The notes beneath the pieces were generated by a model, which was given only the letters and a program-made list of their open reading frames with translations, ran no database searches and was not told where the DNA came from. Shown one piece after another: positions 8,034 to 15,247 of a DNA stretch of 49,891 bases. The DNA comes from CALBPI01 sp039821645 (GTDB lineage: Bacteria; Pseudomonadota; Gammaproteobacteria; Steroidobacterales; Woeseiaceae). Numbering within the stretch: the first letter of the stretch is position 1; each line of letters opens with the position of its first letter. The position numbers and the translations under genes are program-made. The stretch covers positions 1 to 49,891 of the forward strand of contig JBCBNU010000016.1 of the NCBI GenBank assembly GCA_039821645.1, read 5' to 3'.

Positions 8034-9055
8034 AACAACATGGCGTCACCATAACTGAAGAATCGATATTGGTTTTGCACAGCGTGCCGATAGGCGCCCA
8101 TGATCCGCTCAACGCCCGCGAATGCCGCGACCAGCATCATCAAGGACGAACGGGGCAAGTGGAAATTGGTCATCAGCCCGTCCACAACCTGAAACTCAAA
8201 TCCTGGCCGAATGAACAGATCTGTATCGCCTGAGCACGGCAGCACTTGCCCGCTCAACGATGCACTCTCCAGTGCTCGCATTGCGGTTGTGCCCACAGCA
8301 ACTACACGCCCGCCGCGCGCTCGCGTCGCCGCTACGGCGTTTACGGTCTGATCTGGCACCTCATACCATTCCTTATGCAACCTCCCGGTCGAGAGCTGCA
8401 ATTCGCTCAACGGCTGAAACGTACCCGCAGCGACATGCAAGGTGACGCTCGTGCGCGATACGCCCTGGTCCTTCAATGACTGCAGCAATGCCTCGTCAAA
8501 ATGCAAGCCCGCGGTCGGTGCGGCAACGGCGCCGGGCGTCATTGCGTACACCGTCTGGTAGCGCTCCTGGTCAAGCGCCTCATCAGGTCGATCGATGTAG
8601 GGCGGAAGCGGCATATGACCGGCCGCCCCTGTGACTGACTCAACCGGACGGTCAAATTGCAGCTCGAAAAAACGATCATCGCGCCCAAGCAATGTCGCGC
8701 TCGCCACCGCCGCGCCTGTTGAGTCGACAATTTCGATGGCCTCGCCGGTCGCCGGCTTGCGATTCGCGCGCAGCTGTGCAATCACCCGGTCCTCGGCCAG
8801 CTGGCGCTCCAGCAGCAACTCGATGTGTCCGCCCGTTGCTCGACGAGCGAACAATCGAGCGGCTATCACCCGCGTGTTGTTGACGACGAGTAAATCACCT
8901 TCGCGAAGCCATTCAGTCATCGACGCGACATTCGAGTCAATCAGACGCTCTGCGTCGACCGGCACGACAAGCAGCTTCGAGTCGGTACGCCGCTCTGTAG
9001 GGTAACGAGCGATTAGATGATCGGGGAGTTCATAGTCAAAGTCGTCGGGTTGCAT
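8009..9055 (-). CDS. queA: S-adenosylmethionine:tRNA ribosyltransferase-isomerase QueA
   Basis: Transfers the ribosyl part of SAM to preQ1-modified tRNA, giving epoxyqueuosine. Length is 348 residues, normal for the family. Typical motifs are 'FDYELPDHLIARYPTERR', 'GDLLVVNNTRVIAARLF', 'PTAGLHFDEALL' and 'TNFHLPRSSLMMLVAAFAG'. The start is ATG 9055 ('MQPDDFDYELP'); a frame extension of 15 codons upstream has no homology. First gene of the queA-tgt-yajC-secD-secF operon. The 95 bases upstream contain two overlapping hairpins (9092-9130), noted separately. Confidence 0.95.
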   Translation of the reverse strand: MQPDDFDYELPDHLIARYPTERRTDSKLLVVPVDAERLIDSNVASMTEWLREGDLLVVNNTRVIAARLFARRATGGHIELLLERQLAEDRVIAQLRANRKPATGEAIEIVDSTGAAVASATLLGRDDRFFELQFDRPVESVTGAAGHMPLPPYIDRPDEALDQERYQTVYAMTPGAVAAPTAGLHFDEALLQSLKDQGVSRTSVTLHVAAGTFQPLSELQLSTGRLHKEWYEVPDQTVNAVAATRARGGRVVAVGTTAMRALESASLSGQVLPCSGDTDLFIRPGFEFQVVDGLMTNFHLPRSSLMMLVAAFAGVERIMGAYRHAVQNQYRFFSYGDAMLLWRPAGRT

Positions 9056-9091
9056 CGCGCGAATGCTACCAGCCCGACTTCCAGGGTGGGA

Positions 9092-9130
9092 GGGACGCAA
9101 CCCGATTGGATTGCGTCCCCAACTGTTGGG
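9092..9130 (-). repeat. Two overlapping inverted repeats upstream of queA
   Basis: Stem A pairs GGGACGCAA (9092-9100) with TTGCGTCCC (9111-9119), 9 bp around a 10-base loop. Stem B pairs CCCCAA with TTGGGG around CTG (9117-9131) and shares bases with the 3' arm of stem A on the plus strand. The two stems cannot both form fully. No T tract follows in either direction, so a standard intrinsic terminator is not supported. Function is unknown; the site lies between the PDZ gene stop (9151) and the queA start. Confidence 0.5.
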
Positions 9131-9150
9131 GTCATTGGGCGACTAACGTT

Positions 9151-10152
9151 TCAGCCTTCCTGTCCGAAGCGAAACGTGTTCGAAGACTCCGGCACCTCGA
9201 TCTTGAGGGTCTTTGAGCGCCGCTTCCGCGTGATCTGCACTTCGAGTGTCTCACCCGATTCATACGAGCGCAGAATTCTCATTGCGTGATCGATATCGCC
9301 CGGCTTACGGCCGCCGATACTGAGGATGACATCACCATCCTCGAATCCGAGCGCTTCGTTGGACGGTGCGCTCACGACCAGCAAACCCTCATCGACACCA
9401 AAATAATCGCCGAGCGCCTCGGACAGCTCCACCAGCTCCATGTCGCCCCAGGTGGAGTCACCTTGGATGAACCAGAAAGGCTGCTCGACTTCCTGCGCGA
9501 GCTCAACCAGACCTCGCTCCGGGAAGACACCCTGACCATTAACAATGAACTCACGGGTCTCGCCGGGCCCACCATTGAAGGAAAAGACCTGGAAGTCACG
9601 CTCGACGTCCGCGAACAAATTTTCCTGCAATTCGATCTCCTTGCTGAGTTCGTGGCCATTGCGCTCCAGCAATGCGGTGACGGTGTCTCCCGCCTCGCGA
9701 TCAGACAACAACCCACCGATCCGCTCGATCGCGTCTTCGACCGATAGCTGGCGTAGGGACTCACCTTCCAGTGCGAGCAGCTCGTCGCCCGCCTCGATAC
9801 CCGCCGCCAATGCCGGACTGCCCGGCATCACGCGAACGATCTGTACACCGTCGCTATCACGAACGCCGTCAACCTCACGGACCGCAAGCTGCACGCCAAG
9901 GCGCGGGCGCCGCTGGGTATTGATCACCATGGTGCCTTCTGTCGGGATTCGAAGACTGCGAAGTCTTACCTGCCCCGACAGCTGCGCCACCTCCTCGGCA
10001 GCTTCGGACAGCCGCATCTCCGCAGCCCGCAAACGCTCCTCCGCAACTCGCAACTCTGCTTCGACCTTCTCGCGGTCCGCTTCGCTTTCTTGTGCAAATA
10101 CCGGCGCTGCAATCAGCGTTAACGCTACGCACCCTAGTCTCACAATATTCAT
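9151..10152 (-). CDS. Secreted double-PDZ protein of the sigma/anti-sigma operon
   Basis: Exported protein of 333 residues. Residues 1-20 form a signal peptide ending 'APVFA|QES'. Residues ~22-60 are a charged, heptad-like coiled coil. A first PDZ domain covers about 80-175 ('PRLGVQLAVREVDG', 'VMPGSPALAAGIEAGDELL') and a second about 245-320 ('LGFEDGDVILSIGGRKPGD'). No protease catalytic domain (S1C, S41, M50) is visible, so it is probably a peptide-sensing or scaffold protein in the periplasm rather than a DegS/RseP-type protease. AGAGAGG lies 6 bases before the ATG. It is the third gene after an ECF sigma factor and a putative anti-sigma factor, 25 bases from the latter, which suggests a part in envelope-stress sensing; that role is inference. 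Confidence 0.85.
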   Translation of the reverse strand: MNIVRLGCVALTLIAAPVFAQESEADREKVEAELRVAEERLRAAEMRLSEAAEEVAQLSGQVRLRSLRIPTEGTMVINTQRRPRLGVQLAVREVDGVRDSDGVQIVRVMPGSPALAAGIEAGDELLALEGESLRQLSVEDAIERIGGLLSDREAGDTVTALLERNGHELSKEIELQENLFADVERDFQVFSFNGGPGETREFIVNGQGVFPERGLVELAQEVEQPFWFIQGDSTWGDMELVELSEALGDYFGVDEGLLVVSAPSNEALGFEDGDVILSIGGRKPGDIDHAMRILRSYESGETLEVQITRKRRSKTLKIEVPESSNTFRFGQEG

Positions 10153-10177
10153 CGTATACCTCTCTCTATCTAAACCA

Positions 10178-10729
10178 TCAAAGCCATTGCTGCGTTTGCC
10201 GGCCGCTGCGCAAATCGACCAAGGTATCCATCAAACCCACACGGCGTCGGAGCAATGCTTCTCGCTGCGCCTGATCAACTGCTGGACTCGCTAGCGCCAC
10301 GTCGAGCATGGCAACTCTGTCTTCAAGCATCACGATTTGACCCGCGGACCGGACGTCGCGAACACGTCGGCGCTCTGGCAACGTCGCGTTGACCTTGTCG
10401 AGCAATGCGGACTGAGCGATCAGCTTGCTGAGATCCGCAAATTCATCCGAGACCTCCGTTTCGGTTTGCTTAACGTCAGCCACGCTCGGAGGGTCACTCG
10501 CAGGCGTATCCGGCCAGTCCCATACCAAAAGCCCAACGCACATGGACAGCAGCGCGGTGGCTGCGATGGTCCAACGCATAGGCGTTGCGGATGCCGATAT
10601 CGACAACTGCTCCGTTTGCGCGACCAACTGATCAATACCCGCTAGCAGCTCCGAGCTTGGCTCAAGCTGGGGCAATTCCCGCAGCGCGCTAGCCACCGCT
10701 TTATCCTGCTCTTGCTCGTACATACTCAT
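10178..10729 (-). CDS. Putative membrane-bound anti-sigma factor
   Basis: Protein of 183 residues from ATG 10729, which lies 10 bases after the sigma factor stop; the upstream frame extension lies inside the sigma gene and is not used. An N-terminal cytoplasmic region (~1-50, acidic, helical) is followed by one membrane helix (about 52-70, 'WTIAATALLSMCVGLLVWDW') and a C-terminal, Leu/Arg-rich helical domain (~105-183). This single-span architecture directly downstream of an ECF sigma gene is that of an anti-sigma factor. No zinc-binding ZAS motif (HxxxCxxC) and no RseA-like signature is visible, so the family assignment rests on layout and topology. It would hold the sigma factor at the membrane until an envelope signal releases it. 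Confidence 0.68.
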   Translation of the reverse strand: MSMYEQEQDKAVASALRELPQLEPSSELLAGIDQLVAQTEQLSISASATPMRWTIAATALLSMCVGLLVWDWPDTPASDPPSVADVKQTETEVSDEFADLSKLIAQSALLDKVNATLPERRRVRDVRSAGQIVMLEDRVAMLDVALASPAVDQAQREALLRRRVGLMDTLVDLRSGRQTQQWL

Positions 10730-10739
10730 TTCGATGACC

Positions 10740-11318
10740 TCAGCCTGCCGGGCAAGCCGCTCCTGCCAGCGGCTCGGCCTCAGACTCCTGCATACGTCGC
10801 AATGCAGCTCTCGCACGCGACAGACTCGATTTGGAAAAACTCACGCTTTTGCCGGTGGCCTCAGCGATCTCCTTATGGGTGTATCCCTCTACGTCGTAAA
10901 GCCATACAACGACGCGGTAGGTGTCAGGCAGTTGGTTCAGTGCCCGCGCAATGTCATGCCCAACCGCAAACGTTTGCTCCGGCGAGCCCTCGCTTGCCAA
11001 TTCCATCGTCTCCGGAATGGGGCTGACTTTGCGATTCCAGGCTGAACGCTGATGCATAAGGCAGCGGTTTACCGCAATACGCCGCACCCACGTAGCAAGA
11101 CTCGCGTCTCCCCGAAATCCGCTGAGGCCTCGAAGCACCTCCACGAAAGTCTCCTGGGTCAAATCGTCGGCGAGGGTTCTATCGCCGGTCAATCGGTAGC
11201 ACAGAGTCAGCACCGGAGCCGCGAATTCGCGACAGACTTTTGACAAGGCATTTCGATCGCCCGCACACGCTCTGCGCTGGGTCAATTCGTCAATTTGTAC
11301 GCTGGAGAAGCCGCCCAT
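10740..11318 (-). CDS. ECF RNA polymerase sigma factor (sigma-70 family)
   Basis: Group 4 sigma factor of 192 residues. Region 2 is visible around 'YRLTGDRTLADDLTQETF' to 'LATWVRRIAVNRCLMHQR' (residues ~41-93), and region 4 with its helix-turn-helix around 'LPDTYRVVVWLYDVEGYTHKEIAEATGKSVSFSKSSLSRAR' in pieces (~128-180); regions 1.1 and 3 are missing, as in ECF sigmas. It heads a three-gene minus-strand operon with a putative anti-sigma factor and a periplasmic PDZ protein, so it probably drives an envelope-stress regulon and its own operon. It is similar in style to RpoE, but the anti-sigma partner is not RseA-like, so I give no symbol. Confidence 0.9.
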   Translation of the reverse strand: MGGFSSVQIDELTQRRACAGDRNALSKVCREFAAPVLTLCYRLTGDRTLADDLTQETFVEVLRGLSGFRGDASLATWVRRIAVNRCLMHQRSAWNRKVSPIPETMELASEGSPEQTFAVGHDIARALNQLPDTYRVVVWLYDVEGYTHKEIAEATGKSVSFSKSSLSRARAALRRMQESEAEPLAGAACPAG

Positions 11319-11386
11319 GGTGGTGTTAGATGCACTACCGATTCAAAAGGTCGCAGTGACCGTATATTTTTTCCACCGAATCGGGC

Positions 11387-11414
11387 TTACCTTCAGACCG
11401 CTTTAGGCTAGAAT
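11387..11414 (+). promoter_or_regulatory. Probable promoter of tRNA-Leu
   Basis: A -10 like TAGAAT (11409-11414) lies 14 bases before the tRNA gene, with a weak -35 (TTACCT, 11387-11392, 16-base spacing). The segment between -10 and the tRNA is rich in G and C (TACGGCC), as in stringently controlled stable-RNA promoters. Confidence 0.4.
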
Positions 11415-11427
11415 TACGGCCTACACT

Positions 11428-11514
11428 GCCAGAGTGGTGGAATTGGTAGACACGAGGGATTCAAAATCCCTTGCTAGCAATAGCGTGTCGGTTCGAGTCC
11501 GACCTCTGGTACCA
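11428..11514 (+). tRNA. tRNA-Leu (anticodon CAA)
   Basis: An 87-base class II tRNA with the CCA end encoded. The acceptor stem pairs GCCAGAG with CTCTGGT (G1-U72 wobble, as in some E. coli leucine tRNAs). The D loop carries AATTGGTAGAC, the anticodon arm is AGGGA-TTCAAAA-TCCCT giving CAA for UUG codons, a long variable arm (TTGCTAGCAATAGCG) follows, and the T arm is GTCGGTTCGAGTCCGAC. It stands alone between the divergent sigma operon and the NUDIX gene. Confidence 0.97.
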
Positions 11515-11552
11515 CTATCCCTCAGCCTGATCTCCATCAAGGCGAGCGCAAC

Positions 11553-12089
11553 ATGAATTTTTGCTCCAACTGCGGTAGCGACAAGATCGCCCGCGCCGTT
11601 CCCGAAGGCGACACCCGCGAACGGTGGGTATGCCCGGAGTGCGGCATGATCCACTACCAGAACCCGAATGTCGTGGTCGGGTGTGTGCCTGAGCGAGATG
11701 GCCAGATTCTGCTGTGCAAGCGTGCGATCGAGCCGCGCAAGGGTTATTGGACGGTGCCTGCCGGCTTCATGGAGCTGAAAGAGTCGATGGCGGAAGGGGC
11801 GGCACGCGAGACTCAGGAAGAGGCTCTGGCTGACGTGGAAATCCACCGCCTCTTTGCGGCAGTCGATGTACCGCACGCGGGTCAAGTGCATGTCTTCTTT
11901 ACCGCGTCGCTGGTGTCAGACTTTGCCCCAGGGCCAGAGAGTCTTGCATGCAAGATGGTGGATCCAGCGGACATACCATGGGACGAGATTGCGTTTCCGA
12001 GCGGAACGTTTGCACTGCGCAAGTGGGTGGAAGACGCCGGACGAGACCGTGGCGTCCACCTTCATAAGGCCGAGCGTCGCATCTACTAA
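11553..12089 (+). CDS. NUDIX hydrolase with N-terminal zinc ribbon
   Basis: Protein of 178 residues that hydrolyses a nucleoside diphosphate linked to another group. An N-terminal zinc ribbon (C4, C7, C27, C30) precedes the NUDIX fold. The NUDIX box spans about 71-93: G71, E77, R85-E86 and E89-E90 are all in place; the glycine that usually follows EE is replaced by leucine-alanine. The zinc ribbon plus NUDIX layout recalls NADH pyrophosphatase (NudC), but the protein is much shorter than NudC and lacks its N-terminal domain, so the substrate is open (ADP-ribose or FAD-like are options). It starts 39 bases after the tRNA gene and may be co-transcribed with it. Confidence 0.88.
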   Translation: MNFCSNCGSDKIARAVPEGDTRERWVCPECGMIHYQNPNVVVGCVPERDGQILLCKRAIEPRKGYWTVPAGFMELKESMAEGAARETQEEALADVEIHRLFAAVDVPHAGQVHVFFTASLVSDFAPGPESLACKMVDPADIPWDEIAFPSGTFALRKWVEDAGRDRGVHLHKAERRIY

Positions 12090-12145
12090 TTGCAGCGTAC
12101 AGGCGATACGATTTTAGTAATGATACTTAGAGTTGGGGACTGGTC

Positions 12146-12469
12146 ATGACATTTGTGGTCACACAAGCCTGCATCAAGTGCAAATACACCGACTGCGTCG
12201 AAGTCTGCCCGGTCGATTGTTTCCACGAAGGACCGAATTTTCTCGTCATCGACCCGGATGAGTGCATCGATTGCACGCTCTGCGAGCCAGAATGCCCGGT
12301 CGAGGCGATTTACTCTGAAGACGAGATTCCTGCCGGCCAGGAAAACTACCTGGAACTGAACGCGGAGCTATCCGCCCAGTGGCCGGTCATCACCGAGGCG
12401 AAAGAGCCGCCGGCCGATGCGGATGACTGGAAAGACGTCGAAGACAAGCTCGAGTATCTGGAGCGCTAG
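12146..12469 (+). CDS. fdxA: Seven-iron ferredoxin FdxA
   Basis: Small soluble electron carrier of 107 residues with one 3Fe-4S and one 4Fe-4S cluster. The N-terminal half holds C9, C12, C17, C21 and C25 ('ACIKCKYTDCVEVCPVDC'), and the second cluster motif is C40, C43, C46, C50 ('DECIDCTLCEPECPVEA'). The acidic C-terminal extension (to residue 107) is typical of the FdxA subgroup in proteobacteria. The stop TAG at 12467-12469 directly abuts the stop of convergent dsbC, so there is no intergenic base. Electron partners are not evident from the context. Confidence 0.95.
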   Translation: MTFVVTQACIKCKYTDCVEVCPVDCFHEGPNFLVIDPDECIDCTLCEPECPVEAIYSEDEIPAGQENYLELNAELSAQWPVITEAKEPPADADDWKDVEDKLEYLER

Positions 12470-13249
12470 CTAGTCGGTCGCAGCCGCCGCTGCGCTCGCA
12501 ACTCCGGCACCACGCTCCAGCTCAGCAAGCAACGCCTGCGCGGGGCGATATCCTTTGATCCAGGTGCCGTCAGCAAGAACGATAGCCGGAGTACCACGTA
12601 GTCCCGCACGCACCGCCGTCATCACGTGCTCCTGGACCGGACCCGTGTCGCAATCGGCAACCGGCGGCAGGCTCTGGTCATTCTTGGCTCTTGTCATCGC
12701 ATCCTGCTGATCCGCCGCACACCAAACCTGTTCGGCCTTTGTCCATGAGGGTGTATTCGGGGAACCATGCGGCAACAGGAAATACTGGATCGCGATACCT
12801 GCGTTGGTGTAGCTGTCGATCTCCCTGTGCATACGCCGGCAGAAGCCGCAATCGATATCCGTGAATACCGAAACCGTGTACTTCGGATTTTCAGGGCCGA
12901 AAACGATGCCCTCGATATCGATGTCCTGCAAGATTTCGCGTCTCAGTGCCGACATACTGCGCTCGGTGATATCGACATCAGTCTCGAGATCGAGAACGCT
13001 ACCTTGAAGGAGATAACGGCCGTCGTTGGTCACATAAGCGACGTTGGCACCCTGTCGAATCTCATACAAACCTGGCACTTCCGACATGACAATGTTTTCG
13101 ATAGCCACGCGCGGGAAGCGCTCCTTCACCTTAGTGCGCACAGATTCAAGCTGCGCGTCCGCAGACGCAGTGGCCGAGCTTTCCTGTGCGGCGGAATCAG
13201 TGCTGGCAAATGCTAGACCGAGTACGGCAAAAAATGACAAGAATTTCAT
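12470..13249 (-). CDS. dsbC: Thiol:disulfide interchange protein DsbC
   Basis: Periplasmic disulfide isomerase of 259 residues. A signal peptide covers about 1-21 ('MKFLSFFAVLGLAFASTDSA'). The N-terminal dimerisation domain (~30-95) is followed by a thioredoxin fold with the active site C134-G-F-C137 ('TDIDCGFCRRMHREI') and a second cysteine pair near the middle ('VWCAADQQ' and 'VADCDTG') as in DsbC. The cis-proline region 'GLRGTPAIVLADGTWIKGY' is present. The commonest DsbC active site is CGYC; here it is CGFC. It follows xerD on the same strand with a 104-base gap, the common xerD-dsbC order in gammaproteobacteria. Confidence 0.93.
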   Translation of the reverse strand: MKFLSFFAVLGLAFASTDSAAQESSATASADAQLESVRTKVKERFPRVAIENIVMSEVPGLYEIRQGANVAYVTNDGRYLLQGSVLDLETDVDITERSMSALRREILQDIDIEGIVFGPENPKYTVSVFTDIDCGFCRRMHREIDSYTNAGIAIQYFLLPHGSPNTPSWTKAEQVWCAADQQDAMTRAKNDQSLPPVADCDTGPVQEHVMTAVRAGLRGTPAIVLADGTWIKGYRPAQALLAELERGAGVASAAAAATD

Positions 13250-13353
13250 GATCGGGGGACGCTCCGGGTTATGACGTGGCCTAAGTTGATGCGAACAACT
13301 CGCGCGAAGCGAGGGTACATCAATTGACCCGGGCGTTGAGTGAAATATTTCGT

Positions 13354-14292
13354 CTAGCCGCGGGGATGATGCCTTTCGTGCAGCTCTTTCATGCGCTCAC
13401 GGGCGACATGGGTATAGATCTGTGTCGTCGACAAATCGCTGTGGCCGAGTAACATCTGTACCACCCGCAAATCAGCACCATGGTTCAACAGGTGCGTTGC
13501 AAACGCATGTCGTAATGAGTGAGGCGACAGACCATCCGGAATATTGGCCTTCTGAGCGTAGCGCTTGATGATATGCCAGAACGCTTGACGGGTCATCCGG
13601 TCCCCACGACGTGTGGGGAACAAGTATTCGGTTTGGCGTTCGAGCAGGATTTCGAGCCGCGGCCCTTCGATGAATTCCTGCAACCAACGCTGCGATTCCT
13701 CACCGAGCGGGATCAAACGCTCACGATCACCCTTTCCAACAATCCGCAGTACACCCTGATTAAGGTTGACCTGCGACTGCTTCAAACTGATCAACTCGGT
13801 CACGCGCAGCCCGGTTGCGTAAAGCAACTCCAACATCGCGCGATCGCGATGGCCGAGCGGCTCGGCTACGTTCGGCGCAGCGAGCAACGCCTCTACTTCA
13901 TCCTCAGTCAATGTCTTCGGAAGACTGCGGCCAATACGCGGCATTGCGATATCGACGGTCGGGTCATCCTCGCGCACCGACTCGCTCGTCAGATATCGGA
14001 AAAAGCGGCGGAAGCTCGAGAGCTGACGAGCGGTCGATCGAGGCTTAGCCCCTTCTTCCACACGCCAGTTGATGAAGCCAAGCAGGTGATCCTTGTCTGC
14101 CCGCTCGACAGCTACGTCTTGCTGCTGCAGCCATTTCGCCAACGACATCAGATCTGCTCGGTAGGCACCGAGCGTATTCTTGGACAAACCGCGCTCCATC
14201 CAGATTGCATCGAGGAATTTACCGATGATCTGTTCGGCTGCTGCGAGCTTGCCGCCGTTACCACTCTCGTCGTTTGTTGCCATCAAAGCCAT
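13354..14292 (-). CDS. xerD: Site-specific tyrosine recombinase XerD
   Basis: With XerC, resolves chromosome dimers at dif. The N-terminal SAM-like domain ('FLDAIWMERGLSKNTLGAYR') and the catalytic domain are complete. Catalytic residues are visible: R in 'YATGLRVTELISLK', K in 'IVGKGDRERLIPL', H and R in 'SPHSLRHAFATHLLNHG', H in 'LLGHSDLSTTQ' and the nucleophile Y in 'IYTHV'. Length is 312 residues from ATG 14292; a second ATG lies 9 bases later, and upstream frame extension has no homology. XerD rather than XerC is supported by the dsbC neighbour and by the sequence style, but a tree would be the real test. Confidence 0.9.
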   Translation of the reverse strand: MALMATNDESGNGGKLAAAEQIIGKFLDAIWMERGLSKNTLGAYRADLMSLAKWLQQQDVAVERADKDHLLGFINWRVEEGAKPRSTARQLSSFRRFFRYLTSESVREDDPTVDIAMPRIGRSLPKTLTEDEVEALLAAPNVAEPLGHRDRAMLELLYATGLRVTELISLKQSQVNLNQGVLRIVGKGDRERLIPLGEESQRWLQEFIEGPRLEILLERQTEYLFPTRRGDRMTRQAFWHIIKRYAQKANIPDGLSPHSLRHAFATHLLNHGADLRVVQMLLGHSDLSTTQIYTHVARERMKELHERHHPRG

Positions 14293-14450
14293 CTGTATAC
14301 TGCGTATCGCGGCGCCATAGCGCCTATCATCGTTGGCGGATCGCACTGCCCTCCGGACATCGGAGATCAGTACACGAATCCGGAGTATTCACAGCCTGCC
14401 TGCCGCCTGCCGTGACCACGGTCACAGAAAGCCCAGAGCGTTAACATAAA

Positions 14451-15212
14451 GTGATCGGCGTCACAAAAATGCATGTGATCCTTGGCACGCTTTACGGTGT
14501 CGCGTACTGGCTAACCTTCCTCGTCTGCGCATTAGCGTGCGTTTTGCTGGTAACCATTCTGCCCGTATTAACCTGGCGACAAGCCGCCGCGCGGGCCTGC
14601 GCCAGCGCTGTTTTCCTATTGACCGGCACTCGCGCAAGACGTTTCGGATTCGAGCAATTACCTGAGGGCCCCAGTGTGGTCGTGGCGAACCATGCGAGCT
14701 ACATAGACGGCGTACTGCTATTCTCGATCCTACCTACAGGCTTTTCGTTCGTCATCAAGGCAGAGATGCAACAGGTTCCACTCGCCGGATTTGTGCTCAA
14801 GCGCCTGGGTTCGTTTTTCGTCCAACGAGAGCACGTTCAGAGCAGTGCCAGATCGGCCCGCCAGGTGATGCGGGCCGCGATTCAGGGTCGACCTATCGGA
14901 TTTTTCCCCGAAGGCACTTTCGATGAGAACCCGGGATTGAAGCGCTTCTACAAAGGCGCTTTTGCAACCGCAAGAATGGCTGCGCTGCCGGTTGTGCCAG
15001 TGGTCATTCGCGGCACGCGTCGGCTGTTACCCGCGGATCGATGGCTGCCCTACCCGAGCAGGCTACAAGTGGAGGTATTGACACCGATCCCCGCGGGAAT
15101 CGTCAGTGACCAAACCGCAATTGAGAGCATGACAACAGCTCGGGACGCTATCGCCGCAAAACTGGATGAACCTGACCTGCTGTTAGCAGACCACACAGGG
15201 CCAGCAGACTGA
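14451..15212 (+). CDS. 1-acyl-sn-glycerol-3-phosphate acyltransferase family protein (PlsC-like)
   Basis: Membrane-associated acyltransferase of 253 residues, likely in phospholipid synthesis or remodelling. One or two N-terminal membrane helices (about 5-38) precede the PlsC domain. Motif I is 'VVANHASYIDGV' (the HX4D catalytic pair), motif II lies around 'KRLGSFFVQRE', motif III is 'GFFPEGTFD' and motif IV is 'VVPVVIRGTRRLLP'. The start is uncertain: GTG 14451 or ATG 14469, neither with a strong ribosome-binding site. It lies divergent from xerD and convergent with the TPR gene. Other PlsC-fold enzymes, such as lyso-ornithine acyltransferases, share these motifs, so the acceptor is not certain. 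Confidence 0.87.
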   Translation: MIGVTKMHVILGTLYGVAYWLTFLVCALACVLLVTILPVLTWRQAAARACASAVFLLTGTRARRFGFEQLPEGPSVVVANHASYIDGVLLFSILPTGFSFVIKAEMQQVPLAGFVLKRLGSFFVQREHVQSSARSARQVMRAAIQGRPIGFFPEGTFDENPGLKRFYKGAFATARMAALPVVPVVIRGTRRLLPADRWLPYPSRLQVEVLTPIPAGIVSDQTAIESMTTARDAIAAKLDEPDLLLADHTGPAD

Positions 15213-15247
15213 CGGAAAGCCACCCTTAAGGCGCGAGCCGAACGGGC

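Noticed and set aside
9056..9150. PreQ1 riboswitch upstream of queA
   Set aside because: The known preQ1 aptamers have a short stem with an A-rich tail or larger conserved loops; the two stems here do not show those features.
13299..13313. CTCGC/GCGAG hairpin between dsbC and xerD as a terminator
   Set aside because: The stem has 5 bp and no T tract on either strand; xerD and dsbC are probably co-transcribed across it.
15213..15247. Terminator between the acyltransferase and TPR genes
   Set aside because: Nested short repeats (AAGCC/GGCTT, GGC/GCC) exist but the pairing is weak and no T tract follows.
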